This document shows, piece by piece, positions 1 through 11,769 of a stretch of DNA of 64,000 nt (position 1 is its first letter; the number at the start of each line of letters is the position of its first letter). The translations under genes and the position numbers were made by a program. This DNA comes from Sporothrix humicola (taxonomy: Eukaryota > Ascomycota > Sordariomycetes > Ophiostomatales > Ophiostomataceae). The stretch covers positions 186,001 to 250,000 of the forward strand of contig WNYE01000024.1 of assembly GCA_021396245.1 (NCBI GenBank), written 5' to 3'. The notes below the pieces were generated by a model, which worked only from the letters and a program-made list of their open reading frames with translations, had not been told where the DNA came from and did not search any database.

Positions 1-1640
1 CGCGATGCTCAATATGCATTTACATCAATACGGCTGGATTTGAGGGTGTTGCCATTAGAGGCAGAGCATGGGGAGCACAAAATTGTGAGTGTGCGACCAT
101 TCATCTTCGTTGGCAGTATATCCTCACCCTTTCTTCTTAACGTCTCTCAAAGTGAGGCGCTTCTAACCATCACGATTGGCAGTTGCAGAAACAACTTTTA
201 GCACATCGCGATGCTGAATATGATACCCATCAACTAGATGGCGTTCTGAGGATGTTGTCATTGGAGCAGACCATGGGAAGCACAGAATTGTAAGTATGAG
301 ACCATTCATTTTCGCTGGCTGTATATCCTGATCCTTTCTTTCGACGCCTTTTAAAGTGAGGCACTTCTAATCAACACAATCTACATCTACAAAGCCACTT
401 CTATCACATCAAGTTGCTGAAAACGAGTTCTCATCAACAGGGTGGCATCTGAGAATGCTGTCACTAGAACAAAGCCGCGGACAGCACAAAAGTGTGAGTA
501 TGCGACCATCCACCTCCACCGCTAGCATCTTCTGACGTTTTTCTGACATCATTCGGAGTGAAGCATCTCTAACCATCATAACCTGCACGACACAGGCACA
601 AATTTACTGTCACGATACATTCGCTCAACATGGCATCCTCCCGAATAGCTGAAATCGCCAGCACCCTGTCATCTGGTAAGCTCACAGAAGCACAAAGTTC
701 CGGATTTCTGACTATTCATGTCCTCTCAGATCATCTCCTAACGTCTTTTGACGTGAGGCATTTCTAACCATCATGATCCACAGGTGAAGAGACAGGTCCA
801 TTGCATCGCGACACAATCACACAATATGCCACCCTTCAACAGGCCACACTTTTGCGTTTTGCCATCAAGGAAGACCAGAGAAGCACAAAATGCTGAGTAT
901 GTGATCAATTATCTCGAGTTACAGCATCTCCTGACACCTCTTTGACGTCTGTCAGCGTGAGGCTATTCTAACCATCATAGCCCACAGGCACAATGACAAT
1001 TCTATCAACATAACGATGCATTCGCTCAATATAACGTCCTTCAATTGGAGATTCATTTGAGCCTGTTGTCATCAAGAGGTCCGGAGGAGGCCAAGAAATC
1101 TGGGTATGTAATCATTTTCTCTTCTTTTTTTTATCTCACAGCATCTTTTCACCTTCTTTTGACTCTTTTGATGTGAGGTGGCTCTGACCACCACGAATAA
1201 TAGATACAGACAACTTTACAACATCCACATACATCTAGATACAACATGTGTCCCATGAACAAATTACAATTGTACCCAATGTCATAAAGAAAGCGCAAGG
1301 AAGCACAGAACTTTGAGTATGTGACCATTCATCTTCATCCACAGCATCTCTTGACTTGAAGCCGCTCTTGGTATGAAGCATTTCTAAACATCATGACATG
1401 TAGGTATAGGGAATACTCAATCATATCATGATGCACCTGCTATGTCCTTTCAACAAGGCTGCATTATGCTGTCATGAAGTAAGTTTGAAGAAACACAAAC
1501 CTCAATGGATGCGACCGTCTAATCTACCCCTAGCATGCATTGAGATATTTTGACATGAACTCGTTGTTCAACAGAGGCATTTCTAACCATCATCACTTGC
1601 GGACACGGGGATTATTTCACCTCATCACGATGCATTCTCC
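1..1640 (+). repeat. Diverged ~203-bp tandem array of exon-intron-like modules
   Basis: Eight copies are recognisable from the anchor GACCATTCAT and its variants at 95, 300, 504, 710, 903, 1109, 1323 and 1512 (spacing 189-214 bp). Each unit has a segment ending in roughly GAAGCACAAAATT, then a GTGAGT/GTAAGT/GTATGT-like donor in most copies, about 80 bp of spacer, a branch-site-like block TTCTAACCATCA, and an AG about 22 bp downstream. The first copies can be read as exons 1-84, 183-289 (or 189-289) and 395-493. The peptide LRMLSLEQ is encoded at both 246-269 and 449-472 with six nucleotide differences, all synonymous. Introns after the first and third exons would be phase 0. The junction of exons 2 and 3 is off by one base and the fourth exon contains a stop, so the array is decayed in its present form. 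The array extends past the left edge. The repeat and the splice-like blocks are seen; the gene origin is inferred. Confidence 0.7.
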
Positions 1641-1699
1641 AACATGATCATCCCCAACATGACCTTCCCCAACCGAGCGACACTCCAACTCAACGACCA

Positions 1700-2290
1700 A
1701 TAGGCGATTCTTCTAGAAAATATTTCCTCCCTATGAGGTCGTTCAAGTCCTGCCTCGGCAATCAGATCATTCTCCTCGTTGTCCTGCCAACGTTGTACAC
1801 ACTGAATAAAAGGGGTTGAATAAATAGGTCAGGATCTTCTTTGGGCCATCATTGCCTGGACTTATGGGGATACCTTTGTTGAAACCTGGTGCATTCCGCC
1901 GATATGTCTCTCTTCAACTGGGTGCCACTTAAGAGCAACGATCAGCAAGCCATCCTTCTGCGGGCATCCTCCTCCCGGTGAATGTTCTCGGACCTGCCGC
2001 GACATGATTCATACACTCGACCGCGCTACATATTGTCCACACTCGGCAAAGAGGGCGAGGGTCAGAGTCTTCTTCTGTCACAACTGGCAGGTACGTGAAT
2101 AATTCTTTTGCAACACGATGCATTATATCGAGCTAACTCCTTTCCATAGGTTGAAATAAAGAGACGAAAAACAAACATGCGATCCTTCCACGAATACCTT
2201 CCCTCCCTCCCTTCCAAGTTCCTCGACCTGCCACGACAATACATATCCTCGACGAATACCTCCCTCCCTATGAAGCTGTCCGACAGCTCA
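1700..2290 (+). repeat. Degenerate repeat block with an intron-like segment
   Basis: Similar stretches recur here: CCTCCCTATGA near 1727 and 2264, and a segment reading CTCGGACCTGCCGCGACA near 1988 against CTCGACCTGCCACGACA near 2221, a period of about 233 bp. Between them, 2091-2149 has the form of a 59-bp fungal intron: GTACGT donor, GCTAACT branch-like block and CATAG acceptor. No flanking reading frame is convincing on either side, so I record a repeat block with a possible relic intron rather than a gene. Confidence 0.4.
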
Positions 2291-2567
2291 CGATATATAC
2301 CCACATACCATAACGTTGTTCCCCAAGTGAACAACGATGAGTCGTGCAACCCTCACCGAGGTTTCGCTTGGCATTATACATACAAAGGGAAGAGGAGGAA
2401 TACAAACAGGAAATGCTGGAGATGCTGGAGATGGTCTGGATGCTCTCATGGTCGCTTCTTGGGTGGCCTAATGTCCTACAACATCACAAGGATTGTCTGA
2501 GGCCCAGATAATGTCTGACCTCAACCGAGAGAAGGCATGAAGGCCGCTCCTGACAATCGTTGTTGTC

Positions 2568-3940
2568 GAGAGTGTGACGTTCTCTTTTGATCGTTGCTCG
2601 GGTTGATACATGAAGTATGGTGTTGTCTTTTGATGTCACAAGCACGAAAAACATCACCACTTCGTCTTCCCAACGCACAAAATAACTTGCTGCAGCAACG
2701 GGCCACCTCATCCGTCATCTCTGCGTCGAGTGTGATGTGCTCTTTTGATCTCACGGAAATGGAAAGAGGGCAGCATTATGGCACAAGGAATACAGCTTCA
2801 GCAACGAGGCTGCTTTGATCGCTCAGAAAAAGCAAGTCAAGTGCGATGATATCATTTGATCTGAAGGGAAAGGCTTTTGCACTTCTGCTTAATTATCGTG
2901 GCACAAATTCAGCAGCAACAACGGACAAATTGTGTGTCACAAGTGAACAGAATGTGATGGGCTCCTTTGATAACACAGAACAACAACAAGATTGAGTGCG
3001 ATGATCTATCTTGGGTTTTGATGTCACATACATAAGGACAGCACTACATCTCCCACTGTATAGCGCGGAAAACATAGCTGCAACAATTGAACTGCTGTCA
3101 GTGTCGGAGTGTGATGTGCTCTTTTGATGATTCAAAAGCAACGAATTGAGTGTCGCGGTGCCCTTCGAACCTTCACGAAAAAGGTACAACATCTCCTTCA
3201 CTTCATGGCACAACAAACAGCAAATAATAGTGGTGGACCACGTCGTCCGTCGGCAGTGACCTGAGTGTGATGATCTCTTTTGATCACTCAGTGGAAAAAC
3301 AAAGTGTGGTGATATCTCTTCATACAACGAAGAACTAGACCGGTATCATATCTTGGGCCACCTGGAAAAAGGAGCAAAATGCTAGCGATGGCCTGCATCG
3401 TTTGTGGTCAGTGAAGCGAGTTCGTGGCATTGTTTTTTAATCTCACAAAATCAAGAGCTCCCTCAGGTGTGATGATCACTTTCGATCTAGCAGCAAGAAG
3501 ACCTGTCACTATGCCGCCAAATTATCGCGGAAAATAGCCCACAATGACAACAGACCACATCGATTACTATTAGTCGAAGTGCGATGTTTTCTTTTGATGA
3601 CCCAAGTCAACAGTTGGCTGAAGTGATGTCCTGACCAAACAGGAAAGAAACGGAAACAACTCCTCACATTCGCCGTATGGTACGAAGAGCAAATGGAAGC
3701 TATGGGCACCATTGTCTGCCGCCAGCGAACAGAGTGTGATGCCCTCTTTTGACCAGTCGACCCAAAAAATTGAAGAGTGGTGATCTCTTTTGATCTAGAG
3801 AGCTGGGTCGGCTACAATACGCTGAATTGATGTGGACTCCACGATGGCGATAGACCATGGCGTCCGCTGCTGACCGGAATTTGGTGTCCTCTTTTGATCG
3901 CCAAGCTCGATTAACAGAGTGTGATACTCTCTTTTGATCA
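2568..3940 (+). repeat. ~155-bp tandem repeat carrying a paired motif
   Basis: A motif close to GTGATGTGCTCTTTTGATC recurs about 19 times. Starts lie near 2570, 2613, 2728, 2808, 2841, 2951, 2994, 3107, 3148, 3263, 3300, 3415, 3465, 3576, 3619, 3732, 3775, 3879 and 3917. Spacing mostly alternates between about 40 bp and about 113 bp, so the real unit is about 155 bp with a doublet of the motif. The 113-bp spacer is also related between units (a GGCACAA...CAGCAGCAAC-like stretch). Read on the minus strand the motif gives DQKRxSHS-like peptides, but in changing frames and with stops, so coding is not supported. The units are well diverged from each other and are not RIP-mutated. Confidence 0.75.
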
Positions 3941-4800
3941 GAAGTGGTCTTGATTGAAACAGCGATGAGCGCAACATGTTTCTCTTTCCCAGAACAGGAC
4001 ACAATGTCGAGTCGATATCGATATGCAGTAAAACAGCGGCATAACATACAATGCCTCGCCGCGGATGTATCGACCCCAAAGCAGATGCAAATCAACTGAA
4101 GAACGCATCGACAGTCGGTAAGCGCAGTCCCCGACATTATCGACCTAAACACGCGTGACTTCCGGATCGATCATGTTGTTGGGTGTCTCAATATTTGTCG
4201 GTGGCCATGTTTCCACCACAACTACTTTCTCATGAGATAGTTCAGAAAAGTGGACAAATGAAATGAGCGTTCGTTCCTCTCACAGTGTTGCTGTCACCCC
4301 TCCAATGCTACCAGCCCCGACTTGAGTCCAAAGAGAAGGGAAATGACAGAGACAAGTCCAAGAAGGTTCCTGTGAAGAATCGCCAGATTGAGTTGGCCCA
4401 ACTAAGCTCGGCGAGACTCGCGCTGATGGCAACTCGAAGTCAACAAAAACAGATTCAAATCGCCGCGTGCACCTAGTACCGAACTCTGGCATCTTTCAAG
4501 ACACATAACATGAGACTTTCAGTGTTGACGGCATTGGGCTATAACGGCTCCATTATTCAGCATGCTCATCATCATGACGTGTCACCAGAACTCCAATAAA
4601 AGGGAGAAGGAATATCCTCGGCAGGTCAAACCGCCGTCCTGGAGGACCATGTCGTCCCAGAGCAAAGATGGCTCGGCGTCCGCCGGAATGAGGCAGGAGA
4701 AAGCCACGGCAGAACTCATGCGCCGAATACCTTGCGGCTAACAACTACTTATCTATCCAGAGTGCGTCAACCCGGTTCTGGTGAAGTGGATCAGAGAAAG
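3941..4800. other. Unassigned stretch between repeat arrays
   Basis: I see no convincing gene here. Short open frames occur on both strands (for example 4285-4476 plus), but none shows a recognisable domain, signal peptide or splice structure. Base composition is similar to the flanking arrays. A block at about 4590-4680 ('aataaaaggg' followed by 'cctggaggacc') looks like the general texture of the neighbouring repeats, but I could not align it to a second copy. Confidence 0.5.
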
Positions 4801-4802
4801 GA

Positions 4803-5465
4803 GAAGACAACAAAATCTTCCCCTATCAACAATAGGAGGAACGAAGAGAAATACTATTTGAGAAAGTCATGAAATAAAGTTCCATGCGGCATCATGTTGC
4901 AAACACACAACAGCAATAAACAAGCGCCAATGGAACTGTGGAAATGTACTGGGCTTCTAAATTTGGGGGGAATCCACAAGGCGTTCCCATATGACGAACA
5001 CTGGTGCCTTGAGAGAATAGGACGAGGATATGGAGGGCAACAGGCCTGAATCCTTTATCTGCGTCGTTAGCCAAGAACAAGAAGTCGACTGCCGATGTGC
5101 AGTTCTGGCGTTGGACTGAAAGTTGGAGGACGACAACAAAATCTTCCCCTATGAGTGATAGCTCAGAGAAAAACAAGAAATGAGACTGGGAAGAAGCCAC
5201 GGAAGAAAGTTCCACGTTGCAGTCTTCAGGAACCAAGCAACAGCACAAATGAAAATGTCATCTTGGAACTGGATTTGAAAAGTTCATGTGCAGACAACAA
5301 TATCTTCCCCTATCAGAGATAGTTTGGGAAAAGGAAAACCGCGATTGGGGAAAGTCACTTAATAAAGTGGCCGGCTGCACAATTCCAGAGGTGATCAAGA
5401 TCCTGCAGAATCTGCAAGGCAGACTCAAAGGGCAGACAACAAAGTCTTCCCCTATCAACTAGGTG
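4803..5465 (+). repeat. ~150-160-bp diverged tandem repeat
   Basis: The block GACAACAAAATCTTCCCCTA with small changes recurs at about 4805, 5131, 5291 and 5433, each followed by a short palindrome-like ATCAAC/ATAG stretch and a GGGAAAG-like element. A weaker copy (GCGTTCCCATATGAC) lies near 4980. Spacings are about 175, 150, 160 and 142 bp. Other matches within units are AAGTTCCACG/AAGTTCCATG and AAATAAAGT. No coding sense is apparent, because the frames differ between copies and contain stops. Confidence 0.65.
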
Positions 5466-6640
5466 GGAAAGAATTAAAAATCACGGGAATCGCTCTCAAG
5501 CCAATTCGATGTCTAACAGCTAACTGGAGAGAACATTCACACCCCAGTCCATCAACACAAACAAGAAGAGGACTCCAACGCGATCTTCAGGGATGGCTAT
5601 TATCGGACGACGCGTATTCTGCAGTCCAAATCTATACAGTATTGTCAAGAACCTGCGGCGTGATTTGAAGACTCAGAATCAGACCCCAGTGCGACGGAAT
5701 CATGACAACGGCACCGAGTCAGTTTGGCAGCATATTACGCTTTACATAATGAGTGTACGTCGACTTTGAACATGTTGGTCTTCGGTGAAAATCTATGACT
5801 GACGCCCGGAAAAATTTCCAGCGCTATCCCGGATATCATGACGGAGATACAAAGAGATACTCCCTTCATTAATTCTGGCCCCAACAATGTTGCGCCTCAC
5901 ATAGGACATGTTCATGCCGCATCGTGTGGGCTGTCAACAATTCCCAGGCATCCATACATTGTCGACTGGAATCGCAATTTTGATATTTTTACATCTGTCA
6001 CGGAAACACAGTTCTCGACAATAAGTACGACTACGAACAAATGCTGGGAAAGACACCACTGCACTATCAGCTCTGGACACAATCAGCAAAATGATTTACT
6101 GTGGAACTTCCAGAAAAGGATGGAATGTTCAAAAATAGGATCGAAGCTTAAGATGAGATGAAGTTTTGATCGTAATCTATTCTCATCCAGTCTCGCCAGA
6201 ACTCGACACGACGCATAACTCCGGCCTTACGTCATCATTGGTTGGAAGGGAGAAAATAATCGTGTTTCTCTTTCCAAAAGGTTCTGGAAAGCGATGACTG
6301 CTGAAAACTGCGAAAAATATTGGCAGGAATATGACCAGCAGAGCATTGTCTGAGCCCACCCCAAATGGTGGTAGACTGTCTGCGCAAGATAACAACAATG
6401 AGTTTCTTGGCGGTATTTACTGTGTTCGTGGTATCACATGAACACGAACAACGACGAAATTGTCTTATCACGGGCGTCAGTGTTTTTGGCCGTTGGAAGG
6501 AAGTCTCCGCATTTGATGTTGTGATTTTGCATTGCAGCATTTCTTGATCTCTGCTCACCCTCAACTGTTCGAAAGTCACATCTTTTGCTCACCTTTCTTT
6601 CACACACCCGTCCTCAGTATATAGACGACGCATGAAGAGG
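5466..6640. other. Unassigned accessory sequence
   Basis: There is no gene I can support. The longest plus-strand frame, 5838-6161 (107 codons), has no recognisable domain and no signal peptide, and lies among frames of similar length on the other strand. I see no tRNA, no clear repeat and no RIP bias here. Confidence 0.4.
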
Positions 6641-6643
6641 ATT

Positions 6644-7030
6644 CCTGAAGGCTTGTTTTTGATATTATGAACAACAAATAAACCCCGGCAAACGCAAGGC
6701 CAGATCGATACTCGGAGCAAAAGAACATGTACAGAATATGGATTGGTGGACGTGATCTGGACGGACAAGAGTCTTTCCTTTTCCTCCATGGAATAGAAGT
6801 CAGTCGATTGTGGCCAGCTATCAGCCGCTGGCAAGAGCAAGGACAAGTGGATCTGCCACAGAACGTGGAAGAATGGAAACATCTTTTGCAGACGTCAGCT
6901 CGTCTACACTGAAAAACATGTCGGCGGAAAGCAACTTGTTCCCATCTGTGGTTATGGCACTCAGCATTGGCAAAGTGAACTCTTGAAGGCTTGTTCTTGA
7001 TATTATAAGCAACAAACAAGGTGTCGTGAA
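6644..7030 (+). repeat. Imperfect direct repeat, period ~338 bp
   Basis: TGAAGGCTTGTTTTTGATAT at 6646 and TGAAGGCTTGTTCTTGATAT at 6984 start matching segments. Both continue with TTATGAACAACAAATAAA-like sequence. The interval of about 338 bp may be two units of about 169 bp, but I could not find the middle copy. The block is non-coding as far as I can tell. Confidence 0.5.
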
Positions 7031-7609
7031 CAAGAAGCTGAAGACGGATGTTCTAGTGGGAAGAACACGAGGAGAATGCCCTCCATAAATGAGGACATTC
7101 AAGTTTGTGCTGTTTAGACTCCACTGTCGCGCGCTATCAGCAGAAGTCTGTTGCACACGTCACATTTATCTCAAAAGAGTTGCAGAATGAAACATTTCTC
7201 TGCTGCTATGACTTTGGCGACCAAAATATCGGTGCCGGCACAGAAGACAAGAACAATCAATGAGTTGGCATTGCGTTCAGAATTTACCCAGCTACTTCTA
7301 GACGACGCTGGTTGACACTCGCAGACTTACACCCAAGCGCCGCAAGACATCGCCAACCGGTATGTGAGAAAACTTCTCGCGAGCATGCATCTAGAAAACT
7401 GGAATACTAAACTGTGACCACCATCCACGTCATATCGACGGTGGAAACCTGACATGCCACGAAGCTGTCTGGAAATCTTCTGTCCCGGGAGATGTTAGAC
7501 CAAGAAATCAAAGATGAGCCTGGGAGGTCGATCAATCGCTATGTGGCTGACAAGCTTGTCCTGTTTGTTTCTGTCCATCTTCAACCAATGAAGAGTTTGC
7601 ACAGGAGAT

Positions 7610-7888
7610 ATGTCTAGCTCACCGCAAACTGTGAGACCCATTGTCGTCCACGACGAGGTTCAGAAGCACCGAACTGAAGAGGACGCCGGTGATCCTGCCG
7701 CTGGTCCCGTATCGATTTCGACAACTCCAAGTGAAGAAAATCAGCCTTTTATGTATCTGGCACAGGGGATAACAGTCGTTTCTACTGAGACTAGAGTCAA
7801 GGCCAAGGCCGAGACCGATGAGGCGGCCCAGCAAGCCAAATACGCACTCGAATTTTCACGTTCATGTTTGAGCCCACTGTCAACGTGA
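7610..7888 (+). CDS. Candidate small hypothetical ORF, low-complexity
   Basis: An ATG-started frame of 92 codons reads as a hydrophilic, probably disordered peptide rich in Glu, Thr, Ser and Pro near the N-terminus, followed by a lysine/alanine-rich helical-looking stretch (residues ~63-82, for example KAKAETDEAAQQAKYALEF). No domain, signal peptide or membrane segment is visible. It stands out from the surrounding repeats by amino-acid composition, and it could be an exon relic of a longer gene. I do not recognise it and give no function. It could equally be a chance frame. Confidence 0.25.
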   Translation: MSSSPQTVRPIVVHDEVQKHRTEEDAGDPAAGPVSISTTPSEENQPFMYLAQGITVVSTETRVKAKAETDEAAQQAKYALEFSRSCLSPLST

Positions 7889-7986
7889 CCATTCCTTCAT
7901 ACGTTTGACTCCAAGCTTGTTAATGCATGGCCTGAATAATATGGGCTGTGTTTTCTCCCTCTCTACATTCCAATAGTAGTCGATTT

Positions 7987-8028
7987 CTCAATATCTCAAT
8001 ATCTCGATATCTTGATATCTCGATGTCG
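7987..8028 (+). repeat. 8-bp microsatellite
   Basis: Five successive 8-bp units of the type TCAATATC / TCGATATC / TTGATATC are visible, with single-base variation between units. Confidence 0.85.
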
Positions 8029-8065
8029 CCAGAAAAGACGGTCGATTCCATGACCCGAATGCCTT

Positions 8066-8821
8066 ATGACCTTCATGACAGCCATTATGCAGCCTTTCCC
8101 AAATGATCTAGCTTTCTGCGGCAAAAATAAAGAGGGCGTTTCAAAGGTGCTGCCTGATACGCTCGTCGTCATGTCAGGACGTGCGTGCCTTTACAATAAT
8201 TACGGTCCAATCAAGGTGAGGACCAGACGCGATCGTGCGGGCAACCGTGCTGCCGAAAATGTAGACGGCGCTCTCTCCGCTAGCCAAGTTGATCATGCCA
8301 ATGAGGCTATCGACTCGGGCAATACACCTGCAGCCACGAACGGCACCAAACGTGATGTAACCAAGGCAAGTTACAACAACAGCCGGTTGCTATCAGTACT
8401 TAAACTCAGGATAGCAACAATGATACGGACAGCAGCTTTCCGACGTCGCCAAAGCGTCATTGCGATCTTGGCAACCTCAGCCTTCCTGTCGGCCCCGCTG
8501 CGCCTATCGATCAAACTGCCGCCCCCCTTACATTTGATGGCTTTGGCACCACCCGCACCGCTGTCCCACGAGATCAGCTTCCACATCGTATGTCACGTTT
8601 GGAATAAAGATACAAAACCGTGCCTTTTGCGAATGCCTGATGTGGTGCTCTTTCCAGCTTGCAGTGAGATTACAAACATCGCACTGGTAACGAGACGAAC
8701 TATCTGCAGCATAGAATCAATATCGACATCACCCATCTTATGTTACCTGGGTAGCGGCTCGTTGTGGAAGTCTATATGCCAGTTTCTGCAGGACATGGAA
8801 CAAGTCAAATATCAGTTGTGA
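8066..8821 (+). other. 251-codon open frame overlapping repeats, doubtful
   Basis: This is the longest open frame in the first 18 kb. Its middle part (8216-8370) translates to a coding-like hydrophilic stretch (for example DHANEAIDSGNTPAATNGTK). Its last ~230 bases, however, belong to a ~210-220-bp tandem repeat that continues past the stop with other frames, and no domain is visible. I regard it as a possible relic rather than an intact gene. Confidence 0.2.
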
Positions 8822-9060
8822 CACTATGGAAACGACCTCTAGCGATACCCTCGGACGATGCTGTTCTAGCAGAGAACCAGACTCCAGAATCGTCGAGATG
8901 AGCCACCGAATAATTTTGTCAACGGCTGTATCAACATTGACGTCATCCACCATTTCTCCCGTTTTAAAATTTGAACGAGGCCCGTCGTGGAATTATTCGT
9001 GCAGTTCCCCCAATATGTGGAACAAGTGAAATAGCACTTGTCGCACCGCCTAAGTGGAAA
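8580..9060 (+). repeat. ~210-220-bp diverged tandem repeat
   Basis: Related segments are seen around 8590, 8797 and 9019. The last two share GGAACAAGTSAAAT and an upstream TCGTTGTGGAAG / TCGTGGAATT stretch plus a preceding CGACATCACCCA / TGACGTCATCCACC block. Distances are about 205 and 222 bp. Similarity is patchy, indicating old duplications. Confidence 0.5.
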
Positions 9061-10700
9061 ATGGAATACGAAGGAGATTATGGCGCCAGTTCTCTGGTAA
9101 GGGAATAACCTCCAGACAAATGGACGCCCGACGGCCTTGATTACCATCAGGGGAGGAAGATACAAGGCAATAATATCAGGTTGCCCAAACTTCAAGTAGC
9201 CTGCTTTGTCGAAATCATACAACCATCGCTTGATGGAGCCTACCAAATTAGATTTGTCGACGCCGCATGATCATTGAGAGAAAGAACACTCGCTTCAACC
9301 AATACGTCATCAGCAAAGGTGTTTACACGGATGCTGTGGCAATTTTATGGTGTCCTCAGGAAAATTGCCAACAGTCTCAGTCCTCGTTTGAGGCCATAAA
9401 CTTCCTACCTCTTTTGTCTTCTTTTTGATGAAGAAACGACTGTGAGCAACTGTCTTTTTGTCTGTCAAACAGGACCAAAAGTGGAATTCTGAGCGGAAAT
9501 GGAGTTCTTACCAAATGTATGGATGCGGTCGCCATCAAGAAGAGAAAATCATGTCCTCATTCTCTGGTGGCTAGTCAAGAGGAGACCGTGGTTTCAAATA
9601 TTTCATTATCTTCTCTTCTTTTATCTATGCTAGGAGAACTTAAAGAAACAACTGCCCCCTCATCTTCAACGCGGACCACTATTAGCATTCGGGTTGGAAA
9701 TGGACCGTTCATGAGAGCCGAGGATACTGTCAACATCCAGGCGCAATAAAATTATGTTCTCCTCCCCGGATGGTGCCTCTTCCCAATACTCAGCACATCT
9801 GAGATATGGTCCGGCAGTACAACACGGGAAGTTCCAGATCGAATACACTCTACGAGACCAACGACACAGTCTGGGTCTCCATTTTATGACCAAATAAGAA
9901 CCGGAAAGACGAAAAACACAACCTTCCGTTCATGGACCGCCAACAGTCCGAACAGTAAAAGTTTTTGTGTTCATAACGAAGGCGAATCATGAAAACGATT
10001 GACTGTCTGGCCCGTATACACGCCAGCTAATTATAATGCGGTGAGTTGTCCCTGACAATAATAACGCGGAGACTATGCGTGAAGCCAGTGGGCCACATAA
10101 AATTGAAGTACTGGAAAATACCGTTCTCGATATTTCTTCAAAGTATCGCCATGTGCGGTGTTAAGGAAACGTCCTCGACTCGAAAATGAACGAGTGTGGT
10201 ATGGGTGACACTCGTTTTGTCAACGTCTATCACGTTGTGATGGCATGGCATTGAAATAGTAGAACTGGACAGTGCCCCGTTTATGAAGCCAGATAATGTC
10301 GACTTGAAGAGCGGATCACTGGCAGATCTCTGTGGGTACTGGATCATGAGTGCACGAGGCAGGTCACAGTAACAGATGACGTCTTTCGATCCGGGGTGTC
10401 TTGGTAATGGTCCGCCGGTACCTTATGCTATACAAAACGTCCCCAGAGTATGTGCATCAGCCAGCCAATGTATATGATACCGCCGTGAATATGCTCGCTC
10501 CACATTCCAAGAACTTGAATAATGCGCTGCAAGATTTATGGCACTGCGGTGTACAACATCATGGCCGGCAGAGAGCACAACGAAAATGGAGAATATCGTT
10601 GAGCTGGAATGATGGGGTGTTCCGCGTCAGCTCACGACGAACAGACAAGTCATTGTTGAAATACTCAAACGGCCACCTTGATCAAGAAGCATAAAGACGC
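9061..10700. other. Unassigned accessory sequence
   Basis: I see no supported gene. Open frames such as 9519-9749 (76 codons, plus) and 10401-10694 (97 codons, plus) look protein-like in composition but show no domain or splice context. A loose recurring element of the type TTTTATGRNC appears at 9342, 9877, 10278, 10424 and 10542, and again farther right, at irregular spacing. This suggests the same kind of eroded repeat as in the next block. Confidence 0.4.
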
Positions 10701-11170
10701 TCTTCCCCCCATTCCATGGAACCAATAAAAGTCGTGAAATTAATTCAGGCTTGGGCAGAGCAAGAGCGTCGCATATCGGTTTTATGAACCAAAATGTTCC
10801 CCTGGACAAATTCATGCAGTACATCATGAGAAGAGAAAAGCCAAAGTTTTGTTCCCTTAATGGGAAATAATCAAATTTTGGCGGCGGCCGTATATGATTT
10901 GGACAGAGCGTCCCACAGCGGCAATATCGACCAACAAGTTCCACTGGGAATACTCATGCAGCATCGAATGGAAAGAAATAAGTCAGATCTTCGTTCCCTT
11001 TATGGGATATATTAAAGTCACGAACATATGCAGACTCGGAAAAAGTGTCTTATGTCGGTTTTATCAACTGACAGATTCAGGATACTCAAAAGATCGCCTT
11101 AATCGTGAGTAGAACAGATCACGGTTCTTTCTTCTGATGAGATACAAAAAGGTTCTGGAATAGATTCTAC
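10700..11170 (+). repeat. ~140-bp diverged tandem repeat
   Basis: GTTCCCTTTATGGGATATAT near 10997 matches GTTCCCTTAATGGGAAATAA near 10852 and, more weakly, a CCATTCCATGGAACCAATAA segment near 10712 and a TCTTCTGATGAGATAC segment near 11131. Spacings are about 140, 145 and 130 bp. A second shared element, TCGGTTTTATGAAC / TCGGTTTTATCAAC, occurs at 10780 and 11056. No continuous reading frame runs through the copies. Confidence 0.5.
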
Positions 11171-11769
11171 CTTGCACCCGGGAAGCAGAGAAAGGTCAAC
11201 TCATTCCAGGGTATCGACTAGAAGAATACACGGCCAGGTGGCATTTGTTTTATGAGCGGCCGCAAGGTCCTGGAAGATGTGGCCACGAAAGACAGAGAAG
11301 TGCTCTCAAACTTGCTCAACATCGTTGAGGATTTGTTAGACCCAGAAACGATGTTGCGGGTGGTGCAGATGGTGCAAATGGTGCAAACACCTTCGCACTA
11401 GGACCACATATCACAGGTTGGTACCACTGATGAGTAGCCTAGCACTCGCCCCGAGAAATGTCAACTGTAACTGGATGACACAGCCCTGTTTCCACAACGA
11501 CATGCAAGTCAAGTGGTATCAGACGTCGCAGCTCAAGAATAAGAGCGCCTTATCCCAACGGGAAGAGAGTGATGTCTGGTTGAGTGAGAATCTAAAGATA
11601 ACGGAAGTTACACCGACGATCAAGTATGAGAATATTCAAGGTGACAAGTTTACTACGATCAAATGATCCTTGACTGTGTATTGGGAAGCAGGACTGTTGT
11701 TGAGCTGTCAGCAGAAAACTGCAAAAGTGAAGCCAGACAATATGGGCCACAGAAAAGGCGCTCGTCCAT

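Noticed and set aside
1..1640. CRISPR array
   Set aside because: Units are diverged over their whole length with no repeat/spacer alternation, there are no cas genes, and the DNA is fungal.
2893..4152. Protein with DQKRxSHS repeats on the minus strand
   Set aside because: The peptide motif shifts frame between copies and is broken by stops, so the DNA repeat explains it without selection on protein.
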